A stretch of DNA of 64,000 nt, taken from NCBI RefSeq assembly GCF_029581275.1, contig NZ_CP120742.1, positions 1,400,501-1,464,500 on the forward strand, written 5' to 3'. Below are positions 1 through 8,499 of the stretch, piece by piece. The stretch comes from Micromonospora sp. WMMD1155. GTDB lineage: Bacteria; Actinomycetota; Actinomycetes; Mycobacteriales; Micromonosporaceae. Below the pieces are notes generated by a model. That model was not told the origin of the DNA, made no database searches, and saw nothing but the letters and a program-made list of their open reading frames with translations. The stretch's first letter is position 1; each line of letters starts with the position of its first letter. The position numbers were made by a program, and so were the translations under genes.

Positions 1-142
1 GGATCAGCCCGGCGTCGAGCAGGTCGGTGTGCACGCAACCCGGCACTGTCGCCGGCACGGACCGACCGGCGACAGCGGTCGGCACCTGCGCTCCGGGAGC
101 GGCCCGGAGCGTCCAACCGTCGTAGAGTGCCTGTCGGCTCAC
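1..142 (-). CDS. Beta-mannosidase (GH2 family), N-terminal 47 residues only
   Basis: Only the start of this gene lies in the window; it runs off the left edge. Reading from a GTG at 142 gives an N-terminus with YDGWTLRAAPG followed by VPATVPGCVHTDLLDAGLI. The 'VPGCVHTDLL..GLI' block is characteristic of the N-terminal sugar-binding-like domain of GH2 beta-mannosidases, which hydrolyse terminal beta-mannosyl residues of mannans and N-glycans. It is divergent from a LacI-type regulator 111 bases away, the usual arrangement for a sugar-controlled hydrolase and its local repressor. The catalytic part is outside the window, so activity cannot be judged. Family assignment rests on this short stretch only. 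Confidence 0.72.
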   Translation of the reverse strand, partial: MSRQALYDGWTLRAAPGAQVPTAVAGRSVPATVPGCVHTDLLDAGLI

Positions 143-253
143 GATTCCACCGCACCTTCTGCATCGAAAGACGTTGACTGAACCGGATAAGCTGAGCCAC
201 CGTACGGTCCGGAATCAGGGCTGTCAACGGCCGGAAAGCGAAGGAGCACACCG
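143..253. promoter_or_regulatory. Divergent control region between beta-mannosidase and LacI genes
   Basis: This 111-base gap must hold both promoters of the divergent pair. It contains a perfect 10-base palindrome, accgtacggt, at 199-208. LacI-family operators are typically palindromes with a central CG, and this one has a central TA, so it is only a candidate. A good Shine-Dalgarno (AAGGAG, 241-246) precedes the GTG of the regulator at 254. Confidence 0.35.
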
Positions 254-1273
254 GTGAAGCGGCCGACAATCGCCGACGTCGCCCGACGCGCCGGGGTGTC
301 CAAGGGCGCCGTGTCGTACGCGCTCAACGGCCAGCCCGGCGTCTCCGAGGCCACCCGGCAGCGCATCCTGACCATTGCCACGGAGATCGGGTTCAGCCCG
401 AGCAGCGCCGCCCGCGCCCTCTCCGCCGCCACCGCCGGCGCTGTCGGTCTGGCCCTGTGCCGGCCGGCCCGGACACTCGGGGTCGAGCCGTTCTTCATGG
501 CGCTGATCAGCGGCGTCGAGGCGGAACTCTCCGCCCGCTCGTACGCGCTGACCCTCCAGGTGGTGCCCGACCACGACGCCGAGATCGCCGTCTACCGGCG
601 GTGGTGGGGTGAGCGCCGGGTGGACGGGGTGCTGGTCTGCGACCTGCGCAGCCACGACCGCCGCATACCCGCGTTGGAGCAGCTCCACCTGCCGGCGGTG
701 GTGATCGGCGGGCCCGGCGGCACCGGCGCGCTGGCCAGTCTCTGGTCCGACGACGCCGCCGCGCTGACCGAGGCGGTGGAGTACCTGGTCGCGCTCGGGC
801 ACCGGCGGATCGCCCGGGTCGGTGGCCTGCCGGACCTGCGGCACACCGAGATCCGCACCGAGGCGTTCACGGCGGTCTGCGAGCGGCTCGGCCTGGTCGA
901 CGCCGTCACCGTCTCGTCCGACTACACCGGCGAGGAGGGCGGCCGGGCCACCCGCCGGCTGCTCAGCTCCGCCCGGCGGCCCACCGCGGTCGTCTACGAC
1001 AACGACGTGATGGCCGTCGCCGGGCTCTCCGTGGCCCAGGAGATGGGGTTGACCGTGCCCGCGGATCTGTCCATCGTGGCCTGGGACGACTCGCCGCTGT
1101 GCCGTCTGGTGCACCCGCCGTTGACGGCGGTGGGTCGGGACATCGCGGCGTACGGGGCGCACGCCGCCCGCCAGCTCCTCGCCGTCGTCGGCGGCCAGCC
1201 GGCCGGTCGGGTGCAGGACGAGACACCGCACCTGACACCACGCGGCAGCACCGCACCACCCCGGGAGAGATGA
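254..1273 (+). CDS. LacI family transcriptional regulator
   Basis: A 339-residue repressor of normal LacI/GalR length. Residues 3-50 form the helix-turn-helix and hinge (TIADVARRAGVSKGAVSYAL), and the rest is a periplasmic-binding-protein-like effector domain, ending with the usual 'DLSIVAWDDSPLCRLVHPPLTAV' type strand and hinge segment. The GTG at 254 is preceded by AAGGAG at 241-246. Being divergent from the beta-mannosidase gene, it most likely represses that gene and relieves repression when a manno-oligosaccharide or mannose derivative binds. The ligand is inference from the neighbour; the sequence does not show it. Confidence 0.93.
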   Translation: MKRPTIADVARRAGVSKGAVSYALNGQPGVSEATRQRILTIATEIGFSPSSAARALSAATAGAVGLALCRPARTLGVEPFFMALISGVEAELSARSYALTLQVVPDHDAEIAVYRRWWGERRVDGVLVCDLRSHDRRIPALEQLHLPAVVIGGPGGTGALASLWSDDAAALTEAVEYLVALGHRRIARVGGLPDLRHTEIRTEAFTAVCERLGLVDAVTVSSDYTGEEGGRATRRLLSSARRPTAVVYDNDVMAVAGLSVAQEMGLTVPADLSIVAWDDSPLCRLVHPPLTAVGRDIAAYGAHAARQLLAVVGGQPAGRVQDETPHLTPRGSTAPPRER

Positions 1274-1279
1274 ACCGGT

Positions 1280-3688
1280 TCAGCGGGATGCGGAGGGGAA
1301 TTCCTCGAAGTATGCCTCGACCCGCTCGGCCGTCGCCGGTCGGGCCAGCGCGAACCCCTGCCCGTACCGGCAGCCGCCCCGACGCGCCCCCTCCACCTGG
1401 GTCGGCGACTCCAACTCCTCCGCCACGATCTCCACACCCAGGCGCTCGCCGACGTTGACCACCACGTCGATCAGCGGCGGCTGCTCGTCCGGCCGCGCGC
1501 CCACCAACTCCGGGCCCACCTTCAACAGGTCGATCGGCAGCCGACGGAGCTGCGCCAGCGAGGCGTGTTCGGCCCGGAAGTCGTCCAGCGCGGTGCGGAC
1601 GCCCAACGACCGCAACCCGGCCAGCCGGGCCACCACGGTCGACAGGTCGGCGGCGACCCGTGGCTCGCTCACCTCCACCACCAGCCGTTCCGGCGGCACC
1701 CCGTACGCGGCCAGCACGGCCGCCGCCCGCTGCACGAAGTCGGGGGTGGCCAGCTCCCGGGTCGTCACGTTGACCGCCATCCACAGCTCCCGTACGCCCA
1801 CCGTCCAGTTGGACAACTGCCGGCAGGCCCGGTCCAGGACCCACCACTCCAGCTCCCCGACCAGGTCCAGGTCCTCGGCGACCGGCAGCAGCTCGGCCGG
1901 GAGCACCGTGCCGAGCACCGGGCTCCGCCACCGCAGCAGAGCCTCCGCACCCACCGGCTGCCCGTCGGCGAGGTCGAGCACCGGCTGGTAGACGAGGTCC
2001 AACTCGCCGCGCGCCACCGCACCGGGCAGCTCACGTTCCAGGTCGAGACGGCGGACCAGCTGTTCCTCCAGGAACGCGTCGTACCACTCGACCCGGTCCC
2101 GGCCCAACTGCACCGCCCGGCGGCGAGCCAGCTCGGCCTGACGGAGCACGTCCGCCGGCCCGGCCCCGCTCACCTCGGCCAGCCCGATGCTCGTCTGCAC
2201 GCGCAGCACCGCGCCGGCCAGCGGATAGGGCGGGCTGAGCGCGGTCAGCAGCCGGGTGCCCAGCGCGTACGCGAGCACCGGACCGGCGGCGGTGACCACG
2301 GCGAAGCCGGTACCCGTGCAGCCGGTGACCAGGTCGTCGGGGGCGATCACCGCGCGGGCGCGGCGCACCGCCTCGGCCAGCACGTCCTCCCGAACGGTCG
2401 GGCCGACCGCATCGGTGCCGTGCAGGTCCACCAGCAGCAGCGCGCCGGTCGGCACCGGCACGTCACCGATCGCGGCCAGGGCGTCCAGCAGGGCCGCCCG
2501 GTCCCCCGGACCACCGCCTCCCGCCGGACCGGGCCGCCGGTCGACCGCCGGCCAGGCCGCACCGGGCCGCCAGGCCGCGCCGACACCGCTCGTGGTGGTC
2601 GTGATGTCCGGGTCGCCGACGCGCTCGGGCGGCTCCGACCCGCCCAGCCAGCGCGGTGACGCCGCGCGGTGCCGGACGGCGCCACCGGACCGGCGGCGGT
2701 GCGCGGCCCGCCGCTCGCTGGTGGCCGCCTCACCCGAGCGCAGCAACTCGCGCACCATCAGGGGCGGCACCGCCGCCAGGGCCAACACCACGCTCGTCCG
2801 GTCCAGAGCGCGGTCGGCAGTCAGGTGCAGACCCGCCGCCAGCAGCAGCATCGCCGCCGGGAGCACCGCCCGGGGCCAGGCCGCGGGGACCGCCTCCGCG
2901 GCAACCGTGTCCGCCGCGACGTCCGCACCGACCGCGACGAGCAGCATCCCGAACACCATCGGGGGTACGGCCAGCAGGGCCGCCCGGCCCTCCGACGCGG
3001 ACGGCAACGCGGCCAGCAGCACCAACCCGCCCAGGGTGAGCAGGACAGCACCCCGACAGACGGACGCGCCGGAGTGTCGCCGTGGCCCCGCGAACGCGTT
3101 CAGGGCGGCCATGCCCAGCCCGCCGAGCGCCACCGCGACGACCAGACGAGCCGGATCGGGCAGGCCGTCGCGGGGAAGCAGCAGCCAGGCGGTGAGGGCC
3201 AGACCGACGGCCGGGCCGCTCGACTCGACCAGCCGGCGCAGCCGGGCCCCGGGCGACGGACGCGTCCGACCGGGGAGGCGACGAAGACCGCTCACCGCGA
3301 GGGCCGCCACGACCAGCGACCCCACCAGCACGGCGAAGCTCGACCCGAGGGCGGCCAGGGGCAGCACGACGGCGGTGAGGCCGGCGGTCACCACCGCCGC
3401 GTCGAGCAGCACGCTCGCCGCACGCGACGACGGTGCGGTGGCGGGCCGGCCGGCCAGTCGGGTGAGCCGCACCCCGGCGACCGTGGCGCCGGCACCGACG
3501 GCCAGCGCGATCACCACCGGGGTCGGAACCAGGTCGACGGCACCGGCGAGAAGGAGCAGCGTCACCGCCGTGGACGTGACGGCCTCCGGCGCCGCCCGAC
3601 GGGGGACGAGAACGCGGAACGGGTACGCGAGGAGCACGGCGGTCGCCTTCGTGAGGGGGCACGGGGGCGGTACGACGGTGCGGGGCAT
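1280..3688 (-). CDS. Membrane EAL-domain protein with degenerate GGDEF domain
   Basis: An 802-residue protein in three parts. Residues about 35-330 contain many hydrophobic segments, suggesting eight or more membrane helices. Residues about 395-540 are a GGDEF-like domain where the signature is replaced by CTGTGF, so diguanylate cyclase activity is not expected. Residues about 560-795 are an EAL domain with GAEALLRW, MAVNVTTREL, VVEVSEP, ALDDFRAEHASL, LLKVG and IVAEELES. Most metal and catalytic residues of c-di-GMP phosphodiesterases are present, but DDFG reads DDFR and the VAEGVE loop reads VAEELE, so the enzyme may be weak or act as a receptor. It is convergent with the LacI gene, with only 6 bases between stops. 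The ATG at 3688 is the furthest upstream start; a shorter N-terminus is possible. Confidence 0.85.
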   Translation of the reverse strand: MPRTVVPPPCPLTKATAVLLAYPFRVLVPRRAAPEAVTSTAVTLLLLAGAVDLVPTPVVIALAVGAGATVAGVRLTRLAGRPATAPSSRAASVLLDAAVVTAGLTAVVLPLAALGSSFAVLVGSLVVAALAVSGLRRLPGRTRPSPGARLRRLVESSGPAVGLALTAWLLLPRDGLPDPARLVVAVALGGLGMAALNAFAGPRRHSGASVCRGAVLLTLGGLVLLAALPSASEGRAALLAVPPMVFGMLLVAVGADVAADTVAAEAVPAAWPRAVLPAAMLLLAAGLHLTADRALDRTSVVLALAAVPPLMVRELLRSGEAATSERRAAHRRRSGGAVRHRAASPRWLGGSEPPERVGDPDITTTTSGVGAAWRPGAAWPAVDRRPGPAGGGGPGDRAALLDALAAIGDVPVPTGALLLVDLHGTDAVGPTVREDVLAEAVRRARAVIAPDDLVTGCTGTGFAVVTAAGPVLAYALGTRLLTALSPPYPLAGAVLRVQTSIGLAEVSGAGPADVLRQAELARRRAVQLGRDRVEWYDAFLEEQLVRRLDLERELPGAVARGELDLVYQPVLDLADGQPVGAEALLRWRSPVLGTVLPAELLPVAEDLDLVGELEWWVLDRACRQLSNWTVGVRELWMAVNVTTRELATPDFVQRAAAVLAAYGVPPERLVVEVSEPRVAADLSTVVARLAGLRSLGVRTALDDFRAEHASLAQLRRLPIDLLKVGPELVGARPDEQPPLIDVVVNVGERLGVEIVAEELESPTQVEGARRGGCRYGQGFALARPATAERVEAYFEEFPSASR

Positions 3689-3855
3689 CGGACGTTGCTG
3701 GTCCGCTGCTCAACAAGTGGCAACGAGCGGCGATCGGATCGGTTACGTGCCGGTCACCGGAACGAGACAATGACCCGTGTCACTGTACGGCGTACCGCGC
3801 CCGGCCGGCACCGCCCGCCGCGAGCCGGACCGGCCGGGGGTGGGATCATCGGAGG

Positions 3856-4248
3856 GTGAGTAAGTCCGACACGGTCCGCTTCCGGCACAACCAAGCGATC
3901 CTGGCCGCCGCGATCATCGCCTTCATCGGCGCCCTGCCGCTGGCCAGCGCCCGGTCCTACCTTCTGCCGGTGCTGCTCGTGCCGCTCGCCGTCGGAGCCT
4001 GGGCCTGGCGGGCCGGCACCGACGCCGACGCCACCGGGCTGCGCGTACGGGCGTTGGCCGGGCAGCGCCGGATCGCCTGGGACCAGGTCATCGAGCTGGT
4101 CACCGACGAGCGTGGCCGGGCGGTCGCCCGGCTCGACGACGGCCAGCAGGTCACCCTGCCGGCGGTACGCGGCACGGACCTGCCCCGGCTGGTGGCGGTC
4201 ACCGGCCAGAGCCTGCCCCACACCCCGGCCGAGACGCCCGGTCAGTAA
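3856..4248 (+). CDS. Small membrane protein with PH-like domain
   Basis: A 130-residue protein starting at GTG 3856 behind GGAGG (3851-3855), which leaves almost no spacing. Two hydrophobic stretches (about residues 14-30 and 35-52) form a membrane hairpin. It is followed by a cytosolic beta-rich segment of the kind found in bacterial PH-like domains (GLRVRALAGQRRIAWDQV, then VARLDDGQQVTLPAV). Proteins of this build are common in actinobacteria next to many different genes; the function is not known. Its 3' end overlaps the 3' end of the convergent dehydrogenase gene by 7 bases. Confidence 0.75.
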   Translation: MSKSDTVRFRHNQAILAAAIIAFIGALPLASARSYLLPVLLVPLAVGAWAWRAGTDADATGLRVRALAGQRRIAWDQVIELVTDERGRAVARLDDGQQVTLPAVRGTDLPRLVAVTGQSLPHTPAETPGQ

Positions 4249-5168
4249 CCGTCGACCACCGTGTTGATCAGTGGTTGCCCGGCGGCGAAACGGCGCACCT
4301 GGTCACCGACGAGTCGGTAGGCCCGCGGCAGCAGCCCGCGCACCGACCCGGCCACATGCGGGGTGAGCAACACGTTCGGCATCGCCCAGAGCGGCGAGTC
4401 GGCGGGTAGTGGCTCCGGGTCGGTGACGTCCAGCGCGGCCGCGATCCGACCGGTGGCCAGCTCGGCGACCAGCGCCTCGGTCTGGGCCACCGGCCCCCGC
4501 GCGGCGTTGACCAGCAACGCCCCGTCCGGCATCGCGGCGAGGAAGTCCTTGTCGATCAGGCCACGGGTCTGGTCGGTGAGCGGCACGATCACCACCACCA
4601 CGTCGGCCTCGGGCAGCAGCCGGGGCAGCTCCTCGACGCCGTGCACCCCCTGCTCCGGGCGGGCGGTCCGCGCGACGAGCGTGAAGCTCACCTCGAACGG
4701 GGCGAGCCGGTCCCGCACGGCGGTGCCGATCGAACCGGCCCCGACGATGAGCACCCGCTTGCCGGTCAGCTCGTCGGTGGGGGTGTTCCCCTCGTACGCC
4801 CAGCGCCGCTCGGCCTGCGCCCGGACGAACGCGGGGAACGCCCGCAGTTGGGCGAGGATCGCCGTGACGACCCACTCGGCGGTCGACGGGTCGTGCACGC
4901 CTCGGGCGTCGCAGAGCGTGACACCCGGCGGTGTCCGACCGGCCCATGCGTCCGCTCCGGCGGAGAGCAACTGCACCACCGCCACGTCGGGCAGCTCCCG
5001 CAGCAACGCCGTCCCGTCGGAGCCACCCAGGAACGGTGGCACCCAGACGCGGACGTCGGCGGCGTCGGACGGCATGCGGTCGGCGTGCTCGAACACCTCC
5101 ACCGTCACGTCCGGGGGCAGCTCGCCCATGAGGCTCAGACCGGCCTGGTGCGGGATCCATACCTTCAC
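4242..5168 (-). CDS. D-isomer-specific 2-hydroxyacid dehydrogenase family protein
   Basis: A 308-residue cytosolic NAD(P)-dependent oxidoreductase. The Rossmann fold shows VLIVGAGSIGTAV around residue 140. The three catalytic residues of the family are visible in order: Arg in VNAARGPV, Glu in DVTDPEPLP and His in LLTPHVAG. These enzymes reduce 2-keto acids to D-2-hydroxyacids, or the reverse (glyoxylate/hydroxypyruvate reductases, phosphoglycerate dehydrogenases). The protein is too short for SerA because it lacks the ACT/ASB regulatory domains, so a hydroxypyruvate/glyoxylate reductase-like role is more likely. After the second strand the sequence reads LVARTAR; arginines there suggest NADPH preference, which is inference. 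Start ATG 5168. Confidence 0.9.
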   Translation of the reverse strand: MKVWIPHQAGLSLMGELPPDVTVEVFEHADRMPSDAADVRVWVPPFLGGSDGTALLRELPDVAVVQLLSAGADAWAGRTPPGVTLCDARGVHDPSTAEWVVTAILAQLRAFPAFVRAQAERRWAYEGNTPTDELTGKRVLIVGAGSIGTAVRDRLAPFEVSFTLVARTARPEQGVHGVEELPRLLPEADVVVVIVPLTDQTRGLIDKDFLAAMPDGALLVNAARGPVAQTEALVAELATGRIAAALDVTDPEPLPADSPLWAMPNVLLTPHVAGSVRGLLPRAYRLVGDQVRRFAAGQPLINTVVDGY

Positions 5169-5355
5169 GTCCGCCGACGATAGTCCCCGGCGCGGCAGTC
5201 CGTGCGGGCGCGGCGGGGATCCGGCGTCTCCGCGGCCGGCGCGCGCCGCCGGGGCGGGGCGAGGCTCGGCACACCCATGTTCGATTCAGGCCCGGACGAG
5301 GTATAACGAACTGTCGGAGGGCCGGTCGTCCTCCGCCCCGGCAGACAGGTGCGCG

Positions 5356-7173
5356 ATGACCGACGGCTCCCCCGCCAACGCCCGACGTCCGAGCGCGCCT
5401 CCTCCGGCGCTCGGCGACGCGGCGCGGCTGCGCGCACTCACCGAAACCGGGCTGGACGCGACCCCGGACGAGGCGTTCGACAGGTTCGCCCGGTTGGTCA
5501 GCGACCTGCTGGACGTACCGGTGGCGTTGGTCTCCCTGGTCTCCGCCGACCGGCAGTTCTTCCCGGGTGCGGTGGGGTTGCCGGAACCCTGGTCGCAGCG
5601 CCGGCAGACCCCGCTGAGCCACTCGTTCTGCCAGCACGTCGTGGACATCGAGGTGCCGATGGTGCTGCCGGACGCCCGGCTCTACCCCCGCGTCCGGGAC
5701 AATCTGGCCATCGATGACCTCGGTGTGGTCGCGTACGCCGGGATGCCACTGACCGATCTCTCCGGCCGGGTGCTCGGCTCACTGTGCGCGATCGACAACA
5801 AACCCCGCGCGTGGACGACAGCCCAGCTGCGGACACTGGCCGACCTGGCCGCCGCGTGCTCGTCGGAGCTGCGGCTGCGGATCGCGCTCGACGGCGCGCA
5901 GGAGGCGCGGCGGCGGGCCGTGCAGGCGCACGAACGGTTGGAGCTGGTCGCCGGGGTGAGCGAGACGCTGGCCGACACCCTCGACGTGGGCACCGCGCTG
6001 CGTCGGCTCGGCTCCACCATGGTGCCGCCGCTCGCCGACTGGTGCCTGCTCACCCTGATCGGGCCGACCGGCCGGCCCCGCGAGGTGGTCTCGGTGCACC
6101 ACGACCCGGCCCGCGCCGCCGACATGGAACGCTTCGGTGAGCTGCTGCGCACCGGTCTGAGCCCGCAGTCGATCGTCCGGTCGGTCCTGCGCACCGGCCA
6201 GCCCCGACTCGGCGGCGTGGCATCCGTGGACGACGTGGCGAGGGGGACGACCGACCCGGAGATGGTGGCCATCGCCGGTCGTCTGGGCATCGCCTCGTAC
6301 CTGAGCGTGCCGATGCGGGGGGCGGGCGGCACCGTGCTCGGGGCGATCACCCTCGTCAACAGCGCGCAGCGTCAACAGTTCGACGACCGTGACCTGCTCA
6401 CCGCCGTCGAGATCGGCCGCCGGGCCGGCCAGGCGGTCGGCAACAGCTCGATGTACGGCGAACAGCGGCACGTGGCCGAGGTCCTGCAACACAGCATGCT
6501 GCCCCACCTGCCGGACGTGACGGAGTTGGCGCTGGCGGCCCGCTACCAGCCGGCCGCCGACCGGGTGGAGGTGGGCGGTGACTGGTACGACGCCTTCGTC
6601 CAGCCCGACGGCGACGTGATCGTCACCATCGGTGACGTGGCGGGGCACGACATCGAGGCGGCGGCGGCGATGGGGCAGCTGCGCAACCTGGTGCGGGGCA
6701 ACGCCTTCGGCCGGCCCGACGGTGTCGGGACGCTGATGAGTGACCTGGACGCCGCGATCCGCGGCCTGCGGTTGCCGATCGCGGCCACGGCGACACTGGT
6801 TCGGATCTGTCCGCGGGTCGCCGACGTCCACGAGGTGACCTGGTCCAACGCGGGGCACCCGCCGGCCCTGGTGCTCCGCTCCGGCGGGTCGGTCGAGGTC
6901 CTGGAGGCGGCGCCGGAGCCGTTGCTCGGTCTGGCCCGGCCGTCGCCGCGCACCAGCAACTCCACCAGGTTGGCGGTCGGCGACACGCTGCTGCTCTACA
7001 CCGACGGGCTGATCGAACGGCGGGACCGGTCCATCGACGAGGGTTTGGCCGAGTTGGTGAGCCGGCTGGCCGGCACCGACACGCTGCCCCTCGACGAGGT
7101 GTGCGACCTGCTGCTCGCCTCGATTCACGGCCGTGAGGACGACGCCGCGCTGCTGGCCGTACGGGCCCGCTGA
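5356..7173 (+). CDS. GAF-GAF-PP2C (SpoIIE-type) serine/threonine phosphatase
   Basis: A 605-residue soluble signalling protein. Residues about 35-175 form a GAF domain (LVSLVSADRQFF; PLTDLSGRVLGSLCAID). A second GAF lies at about 205-345, ending YLSVPMRGAGGTVLGAITLV. The C-terminal 230 residues are a PP2C/SpoIIE phosphatase: VGGDWYDAF, IGDVAGHDIEAA, TWSNAGHPPALV and LLLYTDGLIERRD carry the acidic metal ligands. Such proteins usually dephosphorylate anti-anti-sigma factors of the SpoIIAA/RsbV type, linking a sensed signal to sigma-factor release. No anti-sigma kinase domain is fused and no RsbV/W genes are near, so the partner is elsewhere. The ATG at 5356 is chosen because upstream sequence in the frame is low-complexity and antisense to the dehydrogenase gene. 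Confidence 0.92.
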   Translation: MTDGSPANARRPSAPPPALGDAARLRALTETGLDATPDEAFDRFARLVSDLLDVPVALVSLVSADRQFFPGAVGLPEPWSQRRQTPLSHSFCQHVVDIEVPMVLPDARLYPRVRDNLAIDDLGVVAYAGMPLTDLSGRVLGSLCAIDNKPRAWTTAQLRTLADLAAACSSELRLRIALDGAQEARRRAVQAHERLELVAGVSETLADTLDVGTALRRLGSTMVPPLADWCLLTLIGPTGRPREVVSVHHDPARAADMERFGELLRTGLSPQSIVRSVLRTGQPRLGGVASVDDVARGTTDPEMVAIAGRLGIASYLSVPMRGAGGTVLGAITLVNSAQRQQFDDRDLLTAVEIGRRAGQAVGNSSMYGEQRHVAEVLQHSMLPHLPDVTELALAARYQPAADRVEVGGDWYDAFVQPDGDVIVTIGDVAGHDIEAAAAMGQLRNLVRGNAFGRPDGVGTLMSDLDAAIRGLRLPIAATATLVRICPRVADVHEVTWSNAGHPPALVLRSGGSVEVLEAAPEPLLGLARPSPRTSNSTRLAVGDTLLLYTDGLIERRDRSIDEGLAELVSRLAGTDTLPLDEVCDLLLASIHGREDDAALLAVRAR

Positions 7174-7265
7174 GCGGTCCACCGGGGACCACCTGGACGG
7201 GTCACCGGCGCGCGTCGGCTCGTGACGGGTCCGGGCGGGCCGTCCGGCGGGCTACCCTGGGCCGG

Positions 7266-8438
7266 GTGAGAGCCCGTCCCCCGTACCCTCGCGTCCGTCG
7301 CCTCCGGGCGGTCCTCGCGGCGTCCTGCGCGGCGCTGCTGCTCGCCTCGGGTTGCAGTTTCGGCGAGCCGGAGCCCGACGCGGCCGGCGAGCCGCCCAAC
7401 CTGCCGACGCCGTCCGCGTCGGCGAGCCCTGGCGGCGCCGGCCAGCAGGCGGTGACGACCGTGTTGGCGAAGGGTCTGCGGGTGCCGTGGGGCATCGCCT
7501 TCCTGCCCGACGGCGGCGCGCTGGTCACCGAACGAGACAACGGCCGGATCCTCCAGGTCGGCCCGGAGTCCGGGCCGGACGGGCTGCGGGTCCGCCCGGC
7601 GCAGACGATCCCCGACGTGGCGGCGGCCGGGGAGGGCGGTCTTCTCGGCATCGCCGTCTCCCCCCACTACGCGCAGGACCGGTCGGTCTTCGTCTATTAC
7701 ACCTCCGCGCAGGACAACCGGGTCGCCCGGCTGGAACTCGGCGGTCAGCCCACCCCGATCCTGACCGGCATCCCCAAGGCCAACGTGCACAACGGCGGCG
7801 GGTTGGGTTTCGGCCCCGACGGGCAGCTCTACGTCAGCACGGGCGACGCGGGCGAGCGCCCCCTCTCGCAGGACGTGAAGAGCCTCGGCGGCAAGATCCT
7901 GCGGATCACACCGGACGGCAAGCCGTCCGCCGGCAACCCCTACCCCGGCTCGCCGGTCTGGTCGCTGGGCCACCGCAACGTGCAGGGCTTCACCTGGGAC
8001 GCCGCCAAGCGGATGTACGCGGTCGAGTTCGGCCAGAACACGTGGGACGAGATCAACCAGATCACCAAGGGCGGCAACTACGGTTGGCCGGAGGTCGAGG
8101 GGCGAGCCGGCGACAAGCGGTTCACCGACCCGATCACGCAGTGGGCGACCTCGGACGCGTCCTGCTCCGGTCTGGCCGCCGCGGACCGGCTGCTGGTCAC
8201 CGGCTGCCTGCGCGGCAAGCGCCTCTGGGTGATGGAGTTGACCGACACGGGTACGCTGCTCGGCCAGCCCAGCGATCTGCTCACCAACCGGTACGGCCGA
8301 CTGCGCGCGGTGGCCGCCGCACCGGACGGGTCGCTCTGGGTGGGCACGTCGAACCACGACGGGCGGGGTGACCCGGCCGGCGACGACGACCGGCTCCTGC
8401 GGGTGGTCTTCGCGGGCGGCGACGGCGGGCGCGGCTGA
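7266..8438 (+). CDS. PQQ-dependent sugar dehydrogenase, lipoprotein
   Basis: A 390-residue protein of the soluble glucose/aldose sugar dehydrogenase family (six-bladed beta-propeller using PQQ and calcium). The N-terminus is basic and then hydrophobic, with a lipobox LASGC around residues 26-30, so the enzyme is predicted to be lipid-anchored outside the membrane. Propeller motifs include VPWGIAFLPDGGALVTER, GEGGLLGIAVSPHY, NVHNGGGLGFGPDGQLYVS, WSLGHRNVQGFTWD and GGNYGWPEVEG. These match the family well, including the His and Arg/Asn-rich cofactor site. The family oxidises aldoses to lactones and passes electrons to an outside acceptor. No PQQ synthesis genes are in this window. GTG start at 7266. 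Confidence 0.92.
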   Translation: MRARPPYPRVRRLRAVLAASCAALLLASGCSFGEPEPDAAGEPPNLPTPSASASPGGAGQQAVTTVLAKGLRVPWGIAFLPDGGALVTERDNGRILQVGPESGPDGLRVRPAQTIPDVAAAGEGGLLGIAVSPHYAQDRSVFVYYTSAQDNRVARLELGGQPTPILTGIPKANVHNGGGLGFGPDGQLYVSTGDAGERPLSQDVKSLGGKILRITPDGKPSAGNPYPGSPVWSLGHRNVQGFTWDAAKRMYAVEFGQNTWDEINQITKGGNYGWPEVEGRAGDKRFTDPITQWATSDASCSGLAAADRLLVTGCLRGKRLWVMELTDTGTLLGQPSDLLTNRYGRLRAVAAAPDGSLWVGTSNHDGRGDPAGDDDRLLRVVFAGGDGGRG

Positions 8439-8499
8439 CGTCCGTCACCATCCGTTCAGGTTCGCCAAGATCTTCCGACGGGCAGGTCAGAATCTCAGC

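Noticed and set aside
2256..3773. A 505-codon plus-strand frame opposite the EAL protein
   Set aside because: Antisense to a well-supported gene, with Arg/Thr/Ser/Ala-biased content and no domain.
4363..5355. Upstream extension of the PP2C phosphatase frame
   Set aside because: This part is antisense to the hydroxyacid dehydrogenase and is low-complexity; the family starts close to ATG 5356.
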